A stretch of DNA of 64,000 nucleotides from contig NZ_JALJRY010000002.1 in assembly GCF_024519455.1 (NCBI RefSeq), positions 93,781-157,780 of the forward strand. Reading direction: 5' to 3'. The DNA is from Streptomyces sp. STR69. Its GTDB lineage: Bacteria; Actinomycetota; Actinomycetes; Streptomycetales; Streptomycetaceae. Below, one piece after another: positions 42,329-51,530 of this stretch (the first letter of the stretch is position 1; each line of letters starts with the position of its first letter). The notes under the pieces were generated by a model. It saw only the letters and a program-made list of their open reading frames with translations, ran no database searches and was not told the DNA's origin. The translations under genes and the position numbers were made by a program.

Positions 42329-44713
42329 ATGGGCACCACCGGCACTCCCACGAACCTCACCCAGCGCTCGAAGACCAAGGGCGGCATCGGCGAGTCCACG
42401 CTCCGCCCGGACGGCACCCTCAAGGTCACCGGAGAGTTCGCGTACTCCTCCGACATGTGGCACGAGGACATGCTCTGGGGCCAGATCCTGCGCTCCCCGG
42501 TCGCGCACGCCGAGATCGTCTCCATCGACACCGTCGAGGCGCTGAAGACCCCGGGCGTCTACGCCGTCATGACCTACGACGACCTGCCGACCGACGTGAA
42601 GAACTACGGCCTGGAGATCCAGGACACCCCGGTCCTCGCGCACGGCAAGGTCCGCCACCACGGCGAGCCCGTCGCGATCGTCGCCGCCGACCACCCGGAG
42701 ACCGCCCGCCGCGCAGCCGCGAAGATCAAGGTCGAGTACCGCGAACTCCCGGTCATCACCGACGAGTTGTCCGCGACCGCGCCGGACGCGATCCTCGTCC
42801 ACGAGGGCCGCGACGACCACCACATCGGCCATGTCCCGCACCCGAACATCGTCCACCGCCAGCCGATCGTCCGCGGAGACGTCGAATCCGCCCGCGAGCG
42901 CGCCGACTTCGTCGTCGAGGGCGAGTACACCTTCGGCATGCAGGACCAGGCGTTTCTCGGCCCCGAGTCCGGGCTCGCCGTACCCGCCGAGGACGGCGGT
43001 GTCGACCTCTACATCGCCACCCAGTGGCTGCACTCCGACCTGCGCCAGATCGCGCCCGTGCTCGGCCTGCCCGAGGACAAGGTCCGCATGACGCTCTCCG
43101 GTGTCGGCGGCGCGTTCGGCGGGCGCGAGGATCTGTCGATGCAGATCCACGCCTGTCTGCTGGCCCTGCGCACCGGCAAACCCGTGAAGATCGTCTACAA
43201 CCGCTTCGAGTCCTTCTTCGGACACGTCCACCGCCACCCCGCCAAGCTCCACTACGAGCACGGCGCGACGAAGGACGGCAGGCTCACCCACCTCAAGGCC
43301 CGCATCGTCCTGGACGGCGGCGCCTACGCGTCCGCCTCCCCGGCGGTCGTGGGAAACGCGTCCTCGCTCGGTGCCGGACCGTACGTCATCGACAACGTCG
43401 ACATCGAGGCCATCGCGCTCTACACCAACAACCCGCCCTGCGGCGCGATGCGCGGCTTCGGCGCGGTCCAGGCGTGCTTCGCCTACGAGGCCCAGATGGA
43501 CAAGCTCGCCGACAAGGTGGGCATGGACCGGGTCGCGTTCCGTCAGCTCAACGCGATGGAGCAGGGCACGGTCATGCCGACCGGCCAGGTCGTCGACTCC
43601 CCGGCGCCCGTCGCCGAACTCCTGCGCCGCGTCAAGGCGATGCCCATGCCGCCCGAGCAGCAGTGGCTCGCCGCCGGAGAGGCCGCCGACGTACGGCAGT
43701 TGCCCGGCGGTCTCTCCAACACCACGCACGGCGAAGGCGTCGTACGAGGGGTCGGCTACGCGGTCGGCATCAAGAACGTCGGCTTCTCCGAGGGCTTCGA
43801 CGACTACTCAACGGCCAAGGTCCGCCTGGAAGTTGTCGGCGGTGAGCCCGTCGCCGTCGTGCACACCGCGATGGCGGAGGTCGGCCAGGGCGGGGTCACC
43901 GTCCACGCGCAGATCGCCCGCACCGAACTGGGCGTCACCCAGGTGACCATCAACCCGGCGGACACCCAGGTGGGCAGCGCCGGTTCGACCTCCGCGTCCC
44001 GGCAGACGTACGTCACCGGCGGCGCCGTCAAGAACTCCTGCGAGCTGGTCCGCGAGAAGGTCCTGGAGATGGGCCGCCGCAAGCTCGGCACCTACCACCC
44101 GGCCTGGGCCACCGCCGAACTCCTCCTGGAGGGCGGCAAGGTCGTCACCGACGCCGGTGAGGTCCTCGCCGATCTGGTGGACGTCCTCGAAGGCGAGGCC
44201 GTGGAGATCGAGGCCGAGTGGCGCCACCGCCCCACCGAGGCCTTCGACCTCCGTACCGGACAGGGCTTCGGCCACGTCCAGTACACCTTCGCCGCGCACC
44301 GCGCCGTCGTCGAGGTCGACACCGAACTCGGCCTGGTGAAGGTCATCGAGCTGGCCTGCGCGCAGGACGTCGGCAAGGCGCTCAACCCGCTGTCCGTCAT
44401 CGGCCAGATCCAGGGCGGTACGACCCAGGGTCTCGGCATCGCGGTCATGGAGGAGATCATCGTCGACCCGAAGACCGCGAAGGTGCGCAACCCCTCCTTC
44501 ACGGACTACCTCATCCCCACCATCCTCGACACGCCGACCATTCCGGTCGATGTGCTCGAACTCGCCGACGAGCACGCCCCGTACGGGCTGCGCGGCATCG
44601 GCGAGGCACCCACCCTGTCGTCGACTCCCGCCGTACTGGCGGCGATTCGGAACGCGACCGGGCTGGAACTGAACAGGACACCGGTACGCCCGGAGCACCT
44701 CACCGGTATGTGA
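42329..44713 (+). CDS. Xanthine dehydrogenase family, molybdopterin-binding large subunit
   Basis: A 794-residue catalytic subunit that hydroxylates purines (hypoxanthine to xanthine to urate) at the molybdenum cofactor. Marks are GVGGAFGGRED near 255-265, AMRGFGAVQ with the substrate-binding Arg, and GLRGIGEAPT near the C-terminus carrying the catalytic Glu. ATG 42329 follows GGGAGAGGCGG. It closes the three-subunit set and is followed by the permease gene after 112 bases. Confidence 0.95.
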   Translation: MGTTGTPTNLTQRSKTKGGIGESTLRPDGTLKVTGEFAYSSDMWHEDMLWGQILRSPVAHAEIVSIDTVEALKTPGVYAVMTYDDLPTDVKNYGLEIQDTPVLAHGKVRHHGEPVAIVAADHPETARRAAAKIKVEYRELPVITDELSATAPDAILVHEGRDDHHIGHVPHPNIVHRQPIVRGDVESARERADFVVEGEYTFGMQDQAFLGPESGLAVPAEDGGVDLYIATQWLHSDLRQIAPVLGLPEDKVRMTLSGVGGAFGGREDLSMQIHACLLALRTGKPVKIVYNRFESFFGHVHRHPAKLHYEHGATKDGRLTHLKARIVLDGGAYASASPAVVGNASSLGAGPYVIDNVDIEAIALYTNNPPCGAMRGFGAVQACFAYEAQMDKLADKVGMDRVAFRQLNAMEQGTVMPTGQVVDSPAPVAELLRRVKAMPMPPEQQWLAAGEAADVRQLPGGLSNTTHGEGVVRGVGYAVGIKNVGFSEGFDDYSTAKVRLEVVGGEPVAVVHTAMAEVGQGGVTVHAQIARTELGVTQVTINPADTQVGSAGSTSASRQTYVTGGAVKNSCELVREKVLEMGRRKLGTYHPAWATAELLLEGGKVVTDAGEVLADLVDVLEGEAVEIEAEWRHRPTEAFDLRTGQGFGHVQYTFAAHRAVVEVDTELGLVKVIELACAQDVGKALNPLSVIGQIQGGTTQGLGIAVMEEIIVDPKTAKVRNPSFTDYLIPTILDTPTIPVDVLELADEHAPYGLRGIGEAPTLSSTPAVLAAIRNATGLELNRTPVRPEHLTGM

Positions 44714-44825
44714 CCTCCGGGTCCCCTTGTTCGTCTCGGGCCGTCCCCCGGGTCGTCCATCCCAAATCCCGCGCACCGCCGAAGGCGGATGGCGGGTGCC
44801 CCTGTGAACCTTGGGAGATGGCCCC

Positions 44826-46286
44826 ATGACCCAGCAGTCAGTGGAACCCAGGACCGCCACCGAAGACGCGGGTGAAGGAACCCGCGTCCCGGCCGGCCGG
44901 TCCTGGCTCGACCGTTACTTCCACATCTCGAAACGGGGATCGACCGTCGCGCGCGAGGTGCGCGGCGGAGTCACCACCTTCATGGCGATGGCGTACATCC
45001 TGCTGCTCAACCCCCTGATCCTGTCCGGCAAGGACGTGGCAGGGGACACGCTCGGCCAGAAGGGCCTGATCACCGCGACCGCGTTCGCGGCGGCCCTCAC
45101 CACGCTCCTGATGGGCTTCGTCGGCAAGGTGCCACTGGCCCTCGCCGCCGGACTCTCCGTCTCCGGGGTGCTCTCCTCGCAGGTCGCCCCGCAGATGACG
45201 TGGCCGCAGGCGATGGGCATGTGCGTGATGTACGGCGTGGTCATCATGCTGCTCGTCGTCACCGGGCTGCGCGAGATGATCATGAACGCGATACCGCTCG
45301 CCCTGAAACACGGCATCACGATGGGCATCGGCCTGTTCATCGCCCTCATCGGCTTCTACAAGTCGGGCTTCGTGCACCAAGGCAAGGCAACGCCGGTCAC
45401 CCTCGGCCCGGCGGGTGAACTCGCGGGCTGGCCCGTCCTGTTGTTCGCCGGCACCCTGCTCCTGATCTTCATGCTCCAGGCCCGCAACCTGCCCGGCGCC
45501 ATCCTCATCGGCATCGTCACCGGCACGGTCGTCGCCGCGATCCTCAACTCCGCCGGGGTCATCGACCCCAAGCAGTGGGCGAGCGGTGCCGCCCCCGAAC
45601 TGCACGGCAGCGCGGTCTCGATGCCCGACTTCTCGCTCTTCGGCCATGTGGAGTTCGGCGGTTGGGGCAAGGTCGGCGCGATGACGGTCGGCATGATCGT
45701 GTTCACGCTCGTCCTGGCCGGCTTCTTCGACGCGATGGCCACCATCATCGGCGTCGGCACGGAGGCCCAACTCGCCGACGCCAAGGGCCGGATGCCCGGT
45801 CTGTCCAAGGCGCTGTTCATCGACGGCGCCGGCGGCGCGATCGGCGGAGTGGCGGGCGGCTCCGGCCAGACCGTCTTCATCGAGTCGGCGACGGGAGTCG
45901 GGGAGGGCGCGCGAACGGGCCTCGCCTCGGTCGTCACCGGACTCTTCTTCGCCGCCTGCCTGTTCTTCACCCCGCTCACCGCGATCGTCCCGCAGGAGGT
46001 CGCGTCCGCCGCCCTGGTCGTCATCGGCTCGATGATGCTGATGAACGCACGGCACGTGGACTGGGCCGACCGCGCCACCGCAATTCCCGTGTTCCTGACG
46101 GTGGTTGTGATGCCGTTCACGTACAGCATCACCGCGGGCGTCTCCGCCGGCGTCATCTCGTACGTCGCCATCAAGAGCGCCCAGGGCAAGGCGCGCGAGA
46201 TCGGTGCCTTCATGTGGGGCCTGACCGTCATCTTCCTCGTGTACTTCGCCCTCCACCCGATCGAGGGCTGGCTCGGCGTGCACTAG
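44826..46286 (+). CDS. Purine permease, AzgA-type NCS2 family
   Basis: A 486-residue membrane transporter with about 12-14 helices. REVRGGVTTFMAMAYILLLNP near the start, GFVGKVPLALAAGLSVSG, and GSGQTVFIESATGVGEGART are typical of AzgA-like hypoxanthine/guanine/adenine permeases. ATG 44826 follows GGGAGATGG. It lies between xdh and xdhC, so it likely brings in the substrate for the dehydrogenase. Confidence 0.95.
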   Translation: MTQQSVEPRTATEDAGEGTRVPAGRSWLDRYFHISKRGSTVAREVRGGVTTFMAMAYILLLNPLILSGKDVAGDTLGQKGLITATAFAAALTTLLMGFVGKVPLALAAGLSVSGVLSSQVAPQMTWPQAMGMCVMYGVVIMLLVVTGLREMIMNAIPLALKHGITMGIGLFIALIGFYKSGFVHQGKATPVTLGPAGELAGWPVLLFAGTLLLIFMLQARNLPGAILIGIVTGTVVAAILNSAGVIDPKQWASGAAPELHGSAVSMPDFSLFGHVEFGGWGKVGAMTVGMIVFTLVLAGFFDAMATIIGVGTEAQLADAKGRMPGLSKALFIDGAGGAIGGVAGGSGQTVFIESATGVGEGARTGLASVVTGLFFAACLFFTPLTAIVPQEVASAALVVIGSMMLMNARHVDWADRATAIPVFLTVVVMPFTYSITAGVSAGVISYVAIKSAQGKAREIGAFMWGLTVIFLVYFALHPIEGWLGVH

Positions 46287-46333
46287 CCGCGGCCCCCAAC
46301 ACCCCTTCCCCGCAACCCCGTTAGGAGACCGAG

Positions 46334-47542
46334 ATGCTGGACATCGCCGAAGAGCTGCACCGGTGGGTCGAGCAGGGCCGCGACTTCGCCGTCGCCACCG
46401 TGGTGGCCGTCGGCGGCAGCGCCCCGCGCCAGCCGGGCGCCGCCCTCGCGGTGGACGCCGACGGCACGGCGATCGGCTCGGTCTCCGGGGGCTGCGTGGA
46501 AGGCGCGGTCTACGACCTGTGCCAACAGGCCCTCACCGACGGCGAAACCGTCCTGGAGCGCTTCGGCTACAGCGACGAGGACGCCTTCGCCGTGGGCCTC
46601 ACCTGCGGCGGAGTCATCGACATCCTCGTGACACCGGTACGGGCGGAAGACCCCGCCCGTCCGACGATCGCCGCCGCGCTGTCCGCCGCCGCGAGCGGGG
46701 CGGCGACGGCGCTGGCCCGGATCGTCTCCGGCCCGGCCGAACTCCTCGGCCGCGCCCTCGCCGTACGCCCCGACGACTCGTACTCCCGCGACTCGTACTC
46801 CCGCGACTCGTACTCCCACGACTCGTACTCCCACGACTACGACGGCGGCTTCGGTGCCCACCCCGAACTGGACCGCACGGTCGCCGCCGAGGCCGCTGCC
46901 CACCTGGACGCGGGCCGCACCGGCACCGTCGAGATCGGCGAGCAGGGCTCCCGCTGCGGGGCCCCGCTCACCGTCCTGGTCGAGTCCTCGGTGCCGCCGC
47001 CCCGGATGATCGTGTTCGGCGCGATCGACTTCGCCTCCGCACTGGTCCGCATCGGCAAGTTCCTCGGCTACCGCGTGACGGTGTGCGACGCCCGCCCCGT
47101 CTTCGCCACCAGGACCCGCTTCCCCGACGCCGACGAGATCGTCGTCGAGTGGCCGCACAAGTACCTGGAGCGCACCGACGTCGACGCCCGTACCGTCCTG
47201 TGCGTCCTCACCCACGACGCCAAGTTCGACGTACCGCTGCTGCGACTCGCCCTGCGCCTCCCGGTGGCGTACGTCGGCGCGATGGGCTCCCGCCGCACCC
47301 ACCTCGACCGCAACGAGCGGCTTCGCGAAGTCGGCGTCACGGAACTGGAGTTGGCGCGACTGAGGTCCCCGATCGGACTCGACCTCGGTGCCCGGACACC
47401 GGAGGAGACGGCCCTGTCGATCGCCTCCGAGATCGTCGCCAACAGACGTGGCGGCAGCGGCATTTCACTCACCGGCGCGCACACCCCGATCCACCACGAC
47501 GCGACCTCGCTGCCCGCCCGGCGGATCGGTTCGGTGGCCTGA
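46334..47542 (+). CDS. xdhC: XdhC-family molybdenum cofactor insertion protein
   Basis: A 402-residue XdhC/CoxF-type chaperone that sulfurates or inserts the molybdenum cofactor into xanthine dehydrogenase. The XdhC_CoxI domain has SAPRQPGAALAV, GSVSGGCVEGAVY and LTCGGVIDI; the Rossmann domain has YVGAMGSRRTH and SPIGLDLGARTPEETALSI. Between domains, four in-frame copies of a 15-bp unit encode Asp-Ser-Tyr-Ser-Arg/His (46775-46834). ATG 46334 follows TTAGGAGA. Confidence 0.95.
   Translation: MLDIAEELHRWVEQGRDFAVATVVAVGGSAPRQPGAALAVDADGTAIGSVSGGCVEGAVYDLCQQALTDGETVLERFGYSDEDAFAVGLTCGGVIDILVTPVRAEDPARPTIAAALSAAASGAATALARIVSGPAELLGRALAVRPDDSYSRDSYSRDSYSHDSYSHDYDGGFGAHPELDRTVAAEAAAHLDAGRTGTVEIGEQGSRCGAPLTVLVESSVPPPRMIVFGAIDFASALVRIGKFLGYRVTVCDARPVFATRTRFPDADEIVVEWPHKYLERTDVDARTVLCVLTHDAKFDVPLLRLALRLPVAYVGAMGSRRTHLDRNERLREVGVTELELARLRSPIGLDLGARTPEETALSIASEIVANRRGGSGISLTGAHTPIHHDATSLPARRIGSVA
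46775..46834 (+). repeat. Four tandem 15-bp repeats inside xdhC
   Basis: The unit GACTCGTACTCCCGC is repeated exactly twice and then twice with CAC as last codon, adding DSYSR/DSYSH pentapeptides in the interdomain linker. Being in frame and nearly identical, it probably changes copy number by slippage. Confidence 0.95.
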
Positions 47543-47552
47543 ACTCCCGCTG

Positions 47553-49712
47553 TCAGCGCGGCAGGACGGGCCGGTCCGTGCGTACGGAGAAGGCCGTGTC
47601 GCCCGCCACCGCCACCAGGGCGTCCTTGACGAGCAGGGCGTACGGGACGGTGTCGTCCGTGGAGTCACCGGGGTTCTGGAGCGCCGAAGTGCGCCAACGG
47701 ACCGTGCCGGTGCGCGCGTTCAGGGCCAGCAGCCGGCCGAACCGGTTGGTGAAACAAAGGGTGTCGGACTTCGTCGAGAGCACCGGCGCCGACAGGTTCT
47801 CGATCTCCGTCGCCCGCTGCCACAGCTGCTTGCCGTCGCTCGCGCGCACGGCGGTGACCGTGCCGTTCGGGCGGACGAAGTAGATGACGCCCTTGAGGAA
47901 GGTGGGTGTGCCGCGCGCCGCGCCCGGCAGCGGGACCCGCCGGCCCCCGTCGGCGGGGTCCACCTCTTCCAGGGTGGTGTACGGCTGGTCCTCGCCGCTG
48001 CCGAAGGAGCCCGCCGCCAGCTTCGGCACCGCGAACACCAGCCGCTCGTCGGTCACACCCAACGGCTCGGCCCCCGTGGGCAGTTGGGCGATCTCCTTGG
48101 ACGTGCCGTCCGCCGGATTCAGATGCAGCAGGGTGACCCCGCCCTTGGTGGGATCGTCCGCCGGTGTGCACAGGCCGTAGGGGGTGCCGTCCAGCACTGC
48201 CGTGGTGCAGGCGTCCCCGGCCGTCGACTTCGCCGGTGCGGTCCACAGCCGGTCGCCCGTCGTGTCGTAGGCGACGAACTTCGTCGCGTTCTCGTCCATC
48301 GCCAGGATTCCGCCGTCGAACAGGACGGCGTTCCGGTCCTCGCTGACCGGGTGCTCCCACAGTCGGGTGCCGGTCTTGGCGTCCAGGGCGACCAGGCGCC
48401 GGGTGACGAAGGTCTGGGCCGAGTCCGGCTTCACGTAGGTGAAGACGCGGCCGTCCTGGACGCCGATGGGGCGCGAGGTCTCCGGACTGGTGCCCGACCG
48501 CCAGGCGACCCGGCCGGAGGCCGTGTCGAGCGCGGTGACCGTGAAGCCGGTACCGGCGCAGTAGACGAGGGCGTCGCCGCCCGCCACACAGCCCGACTCC
48601 AGCTCGTCCAGGGGGTCGCCCGTCTTGGCCGTGAGCAGACTCGCCCGCCACGGCCGCCAGCCGGCGGGCAGCGCCACGGCGGCCGAGGGCGCGGCTGACG
48701 CGCTCGCGCCCGTGTCGCTGTTCGACATCCGATGCAGGGCCGTGAGGCCGAGACCCGCGACTGCGACGGCGACTGCGACGGCGAGCGTGATGACGAGCCG
48801 CCGGGCCCGGCGCGGATGTCGTCCGCCGTCCCGCACGGTCGCGGTCGCGGTCGCGGGAGTGCCGGGGCCGGGGCGTGCGCCTCCCGGCAGGTCCACCGGC
48901 GTGCTGGACTCGGACAGGGCCAGCAACATGCCCTGGAGTTCGGTGAGTTGGGGCCGGGCCCGTGCCTCCTTGTGCAGGCAGCGCTCGGCGATGCTCCGCA
49001 ACGGCTCCGGCACACCGTCCAACCGGGGCTGCTCGTGCATGACTTGATAACCCGTCAGGTACGGGCTGGCGCCGTCGAAGGGCCGGTTGCCGGAGGCCGC
49101 GTACACCAGCAGCGAGCCCAGCGAGAAGACGTCGGAAGCGGCGGTGACGTCCCGGGGCGCCGCGAACTGCTCCGGGGACATGAACGGCGGAGTGCCGATC
49201 AGCCGCCCCGTCATGGTGAGGGTCTGGTTGTCGGCGGCGCGCGAGATCCCGAAGTCGATGACCCGGGGGCCGTCCTCGGCGAGCAGCACATTGCTCGGCT
49301 TCAAGTCCCGGTGCACGACACCGGCCTGGTGGATGTCCCGCAGCGCCTCGACCAGACCGAGCGCCAGGGTGCGCAGCGCCCGGCCGCCCAACGGGCCGTC
49401 CTTCTCGACGACTTCGGCGAGCGTGCGGCCCGGCACATAGAGCGTCGCCATCCACGGGACCTCGGCATCGGGGTCGGCGTCCACGACGGGCGCGGTGAAG
49501 GCACCGCTCACCCGGCGGACGGCGGCGATCTCCTGCCGGAACCGGGCCCGGAACTCCTCGTCCTGCGCGTACTGCGCGTGCACGACCTTGACCGCGACCT
49601 GCCGCCCCGAGGCCGACCGCCCGAGATACACGACGCCCATCCCGCCGCTGCCGAGCCGGTCTCCCAGCACATAGCCGCCCACGGACTCCGCATCCCCGCG
49701 GTGCAGCGACAT
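47553..49712 (-). CDS. Ser/Thr protein kinase with PQQ-like beta-propeller sensor
   Basis: A 719-residue one-span receptor kinase. The kinase domain (about 12-270) has LGSGGMGVVYLG, VAVKVV, HRDLKPSNVLL and IDFGIS, all catalytic elements intact. A membrane helix near 305-325 (LVITLAVAVAVAVAGLGLTAL) separates it from an outer domain of PQQ/WD-like blades (e.g. LVALDAKTGTRLWEHP, LLALNARTGTVRWR). It would sense an extracellular ligand and phosphorylate cytosolic targets. ATG 49712 has AGGAAAGG upstream. Convergent with xdhC. Confidence 0.94.
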   Translation of the reverse strand: MSLHRGDAESVGGYVLGDRLGSGGMGVVYLGRSASGRQVAVKVVHAQYAQDEEFRARFRQEIAAVRRVSGAFTAPVVDADPDAEVPWMATLYVPGRTLAEVVEKDGPLGGRALRTLALGLVEALRDIHQAGVVHRDLKPSNVLLAEDGPRVIDFGISRAADNQTLTMTGRLIGTPPFMSPEQFAAPRDVTAASDVFSLGSLLVYAASGNRPFDGASPYLTGYQVMHEQPRLDGVPEPLRSIAERCLHKEARARPQLTELQGMLLALSESSTPVDLPGGARPGPGTPATATATVRDGGRHPRRARRLVITLAVAVAVAVAGLGLTALHRMSNSDTGASASAAPSAAVALPAGWRPWRASLLTAKTGDPLDELESGCVAGGDALVYCAGTGFTVTALDTASGRVAWRSGTSPETSRPIGVQDGRVFTYVKPDSAQTFVTRRLVALDAKTGTRLWEHPVSEDRNAVLFDGGILAMDENATKFVAYDTTGDRLWTAPAKSTAGDACTTAVLDGTPYGLCTPADDPTKGGVTLLHLNPADGTSKEIAQLPTGAEPLGVTDERLVFAVPKLAAGSFGSGEDQPYTTLEEVDPADGGRRVPLPGAARGTPTFLKGVIYFVRPNGTVTAVRASDGKQLWQRATEIENLSAPVLSTKSDTLCFTNRFGRLLALNARTGTVRWRTSALQNPGDSTDDTVPYALLVKDALVAVAGDTAFSVRTDRPVLPR

Positions 49713-49858
49713 CGGCCGGTCACCTTTCCTGATTCCCGTGCCCACAAAGGCCGTTCAGTACCATCACACTAAAGCGTGCGCACCTGTCACCGGACACTGC
49801 CGCCGGGGGAGCGGGAAATGGGTTGCGAGCCAGGGGCGGTCCCACCTTCCATGGGCAC

Positions 49859-50500
49859 ATGGTGTCCACCGACCGACTGCTCGCCTTCGCGGCCCTGTCC
49901 TTCCTGCTGATCGTGGTGCCCGGCCCCAGCGTGCTGTTCGTGATCGGCCGGGCGCTGGCCCACGGCCGCCGCGCCGCGCTGACCACCGTGCTGGGCAACA
50001 CGCTCGGCGCCTACCTCCTCGTCGTGGCGGTCGCCCTCGGCGTCGGCTCGCTGGTGGAACGCTCGGTGCTCGTCTTCACCGCACTCAAGCTCGCCGGCGC
50101 CGCCTACCTGATCTACCTCGGAGTGAAGGCCTGGCGCCAACGCGGTTCGCTGCGGGCCGCGTTCACCAGCGAGGACGCGCCCCCGCACAGCGCCCTGCGC
50201 ACCCTCTGGGAGGGCTTCGCCGTCGGGGTCGCCAACCCCAAGACGATCGTGTTCTTCGCCGCCGTACTGCCCCAGTTCGTGGACCGCGAACACGGCCACG
50301 TGACGGCCCAGATGCTGCTGCTCGGCCTGGTCTTCAACCTCATCGCCGTGGCCTCGGACAGCGTGTGGGGGCTGGTCGCCGCGACCGCCCGCGACTGGTT
50401 CGCACGGTCACCAGGGCGGCTGTCCGCGGTCGGCGGGGTGGGCGGGCTGACGATGATCGGGCTGGGCGTGACGGTGGCGGTCACCGGGCGCAAGGACTGA
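49859..50500 (+). CDS. LysE/RhtB-family amino acid exporter
   Basis: A 213-residue membrane protein with about six helices. The family N-terminus reads LLIVVPGPSVLFVIGRALAHGRR, and GFAVGVANPKTIVFFAAVLPQF is the LysE-type middle motif. It exports amino acids or related metabolites. ATG 49859 is chosen for position; the ribosome site is poor. The last 93 bases overlap, antisense, the end of the vWA-like gene. Confidence 0.92.
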   Translation: MVSTDRLLAFAALSFLLIVVPGPSVLFVIGRALAHGRRAALTTVLGNTLGAYLLVVAVALGVGSLVERSVLVFTALKLAGAAYLIYLGVKAWRQRGSLRAAFTSEDAPPHSALRTLWEGFAVGVANPKTIVFFAAVLPQFVDREHGHVTAQMLLLGLVFNLIAVASDSVWGLVAATARDWFARSPGRLSAVGGVGGLTMIGLGVTVAVTGRKD

Positions 50501-51529
50501 GCCCCGGACGAGGGCGTCGGCCTGACGAACGTAGGGGCGGCTTCGGGCGGCCGGGCCTGAGTGCATCCGGACCCAGCCGACCGTGGTGGTGCGGTCCCAG
50601 GGCACCATACGGACCAGGCGGGGGGCCCAGCCGGGCCAACGCGGTGGGGGATACGGCACGAACACGACGGCCGTGCACCGCGCTTGGGCGAGCAGCGAGA
50701 AGAAGCGTTCCCACGCGGCGCGACCGCCCAGGGAGGGGTGCGGGGGGCCGCCGATGCCGAGGTCGCTGAGGATGAGCACTCGGGTCCCGGGCGGCGGAGG
50801 GGCGTACTCGCGCCACGTCCAACGGGCTTCCAGCCCCGTACCGCGGAGCGGGGAGTCCTCGAAATGGAGCACCTCCGTGGCCTCCCGGCCGACGGTGCCG
50901 GCGATGAGGGCGGAGAGTTCGTCCTGGTCGCGGTGGAAGGGCTGCATGCCCGGCCCGCGGTCCACCAGCACCTGCGCCCCGAAGCGGAGCGTCGGCGCGG
51001 GCAGTCGCGGCAGGGTGCGCAGGGGCAAGCCCTTGGCGAGCCGGGCCACGGCCCGCTCGATGTCCACGTCCCGGTCCGCCTCGTGGCGCGACACCGCGGC
51101 CTGGATGATCGCGCGCGCCGAGCGGGGCGCCAGGAGGGGGCGGTGCGGCGCCGGATGTGCGGCGCGTGACGCGGGCGGCAGCGACGGGGTGGCCCACACG
51201 GTCGGTGTCCGCGGCTCGCGGGCCACGGGCGTGAGAAGTTGCGGACCCTCGCCGGACGACGTGAGGTCGGTGACCGGGGACGTACGACGGTGGAGCGGGA
51301 CGTCCGAGGTGCCCGTATCACCGTCGGACGGCGGGTCTGCATAAGGGAGTTGGGGCTGCTGCTCCTCGGCCTCGCCGTCCTGCGGGATGGTTCGGCCCGT
51401 TTCTCCCACGGGGGTCAACCCGAGCAGGCCGGCGACGGCACGCAGGGTCTCCGGATCCGAGGCACCGACGGCGCCGACCGCCCGGGCAAGGTCCCCGAAC
51501 CAGATGCCGGGAGGTCGCGAGGGCGCCAC
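50408..51529 (-). CDS. vWA-like protein (SAV_2336-type) of a MoxR-TIR conflict operon
   Basis: A 373-residue protein. About 130 disordered, Pro/Ser-rich residues precede a Rossmann-type vWA-like domain (about 140-330): GAQVLVDRGPGMQPF gives a degenerate MIDAS (D-x-G-x-G from Asp190 instead of D-x-S-x-S), and TRVLILSDLG holds a second acidic site. This resembles SAV_2336-type proteins found with AAA ATPases in Streptomyces. GTG 51529 is one base after the MoxR stop. Last gene of the operon, overlapping lysE antisense. In vWA-MoxR systems it couples the ATPase to the effector. Confidence 0.75.
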   Translation of the reverse strand: MAPSRPPGIWFGDLARAVGAVGASDPETLRAVAGLLGLTPVGETGRTIPQDGEAEEQQPQLPYADPPSDGDTGTSDVPLHRRTSPVTDLTSSGEGPQLLTPVAREPRTPTVWATPSLPPASRAAHPAPHRPLLAPRSARAIIQAAVSRHEADRDVDIERAVARLAKGLPLRTLPRLPAPTLRFGAQVLVDRGPGMQPFHRDQDELSALIAGTVGREATEVLHFEDSPLRGTGLEARWTWREYAPPPPGTRVLILSDLGIGGPPHPSLGGRAAWERFFSLLAQARCTAVVFVPYPPPRWPGWAPRLVRMVPWDRTTTVGWVRMHSGPAARSRPYVRQADALVRGSVLAPGDRHRHAQPDHRQPAHPADRGQPPW

Positions 51530-51530
51530 C

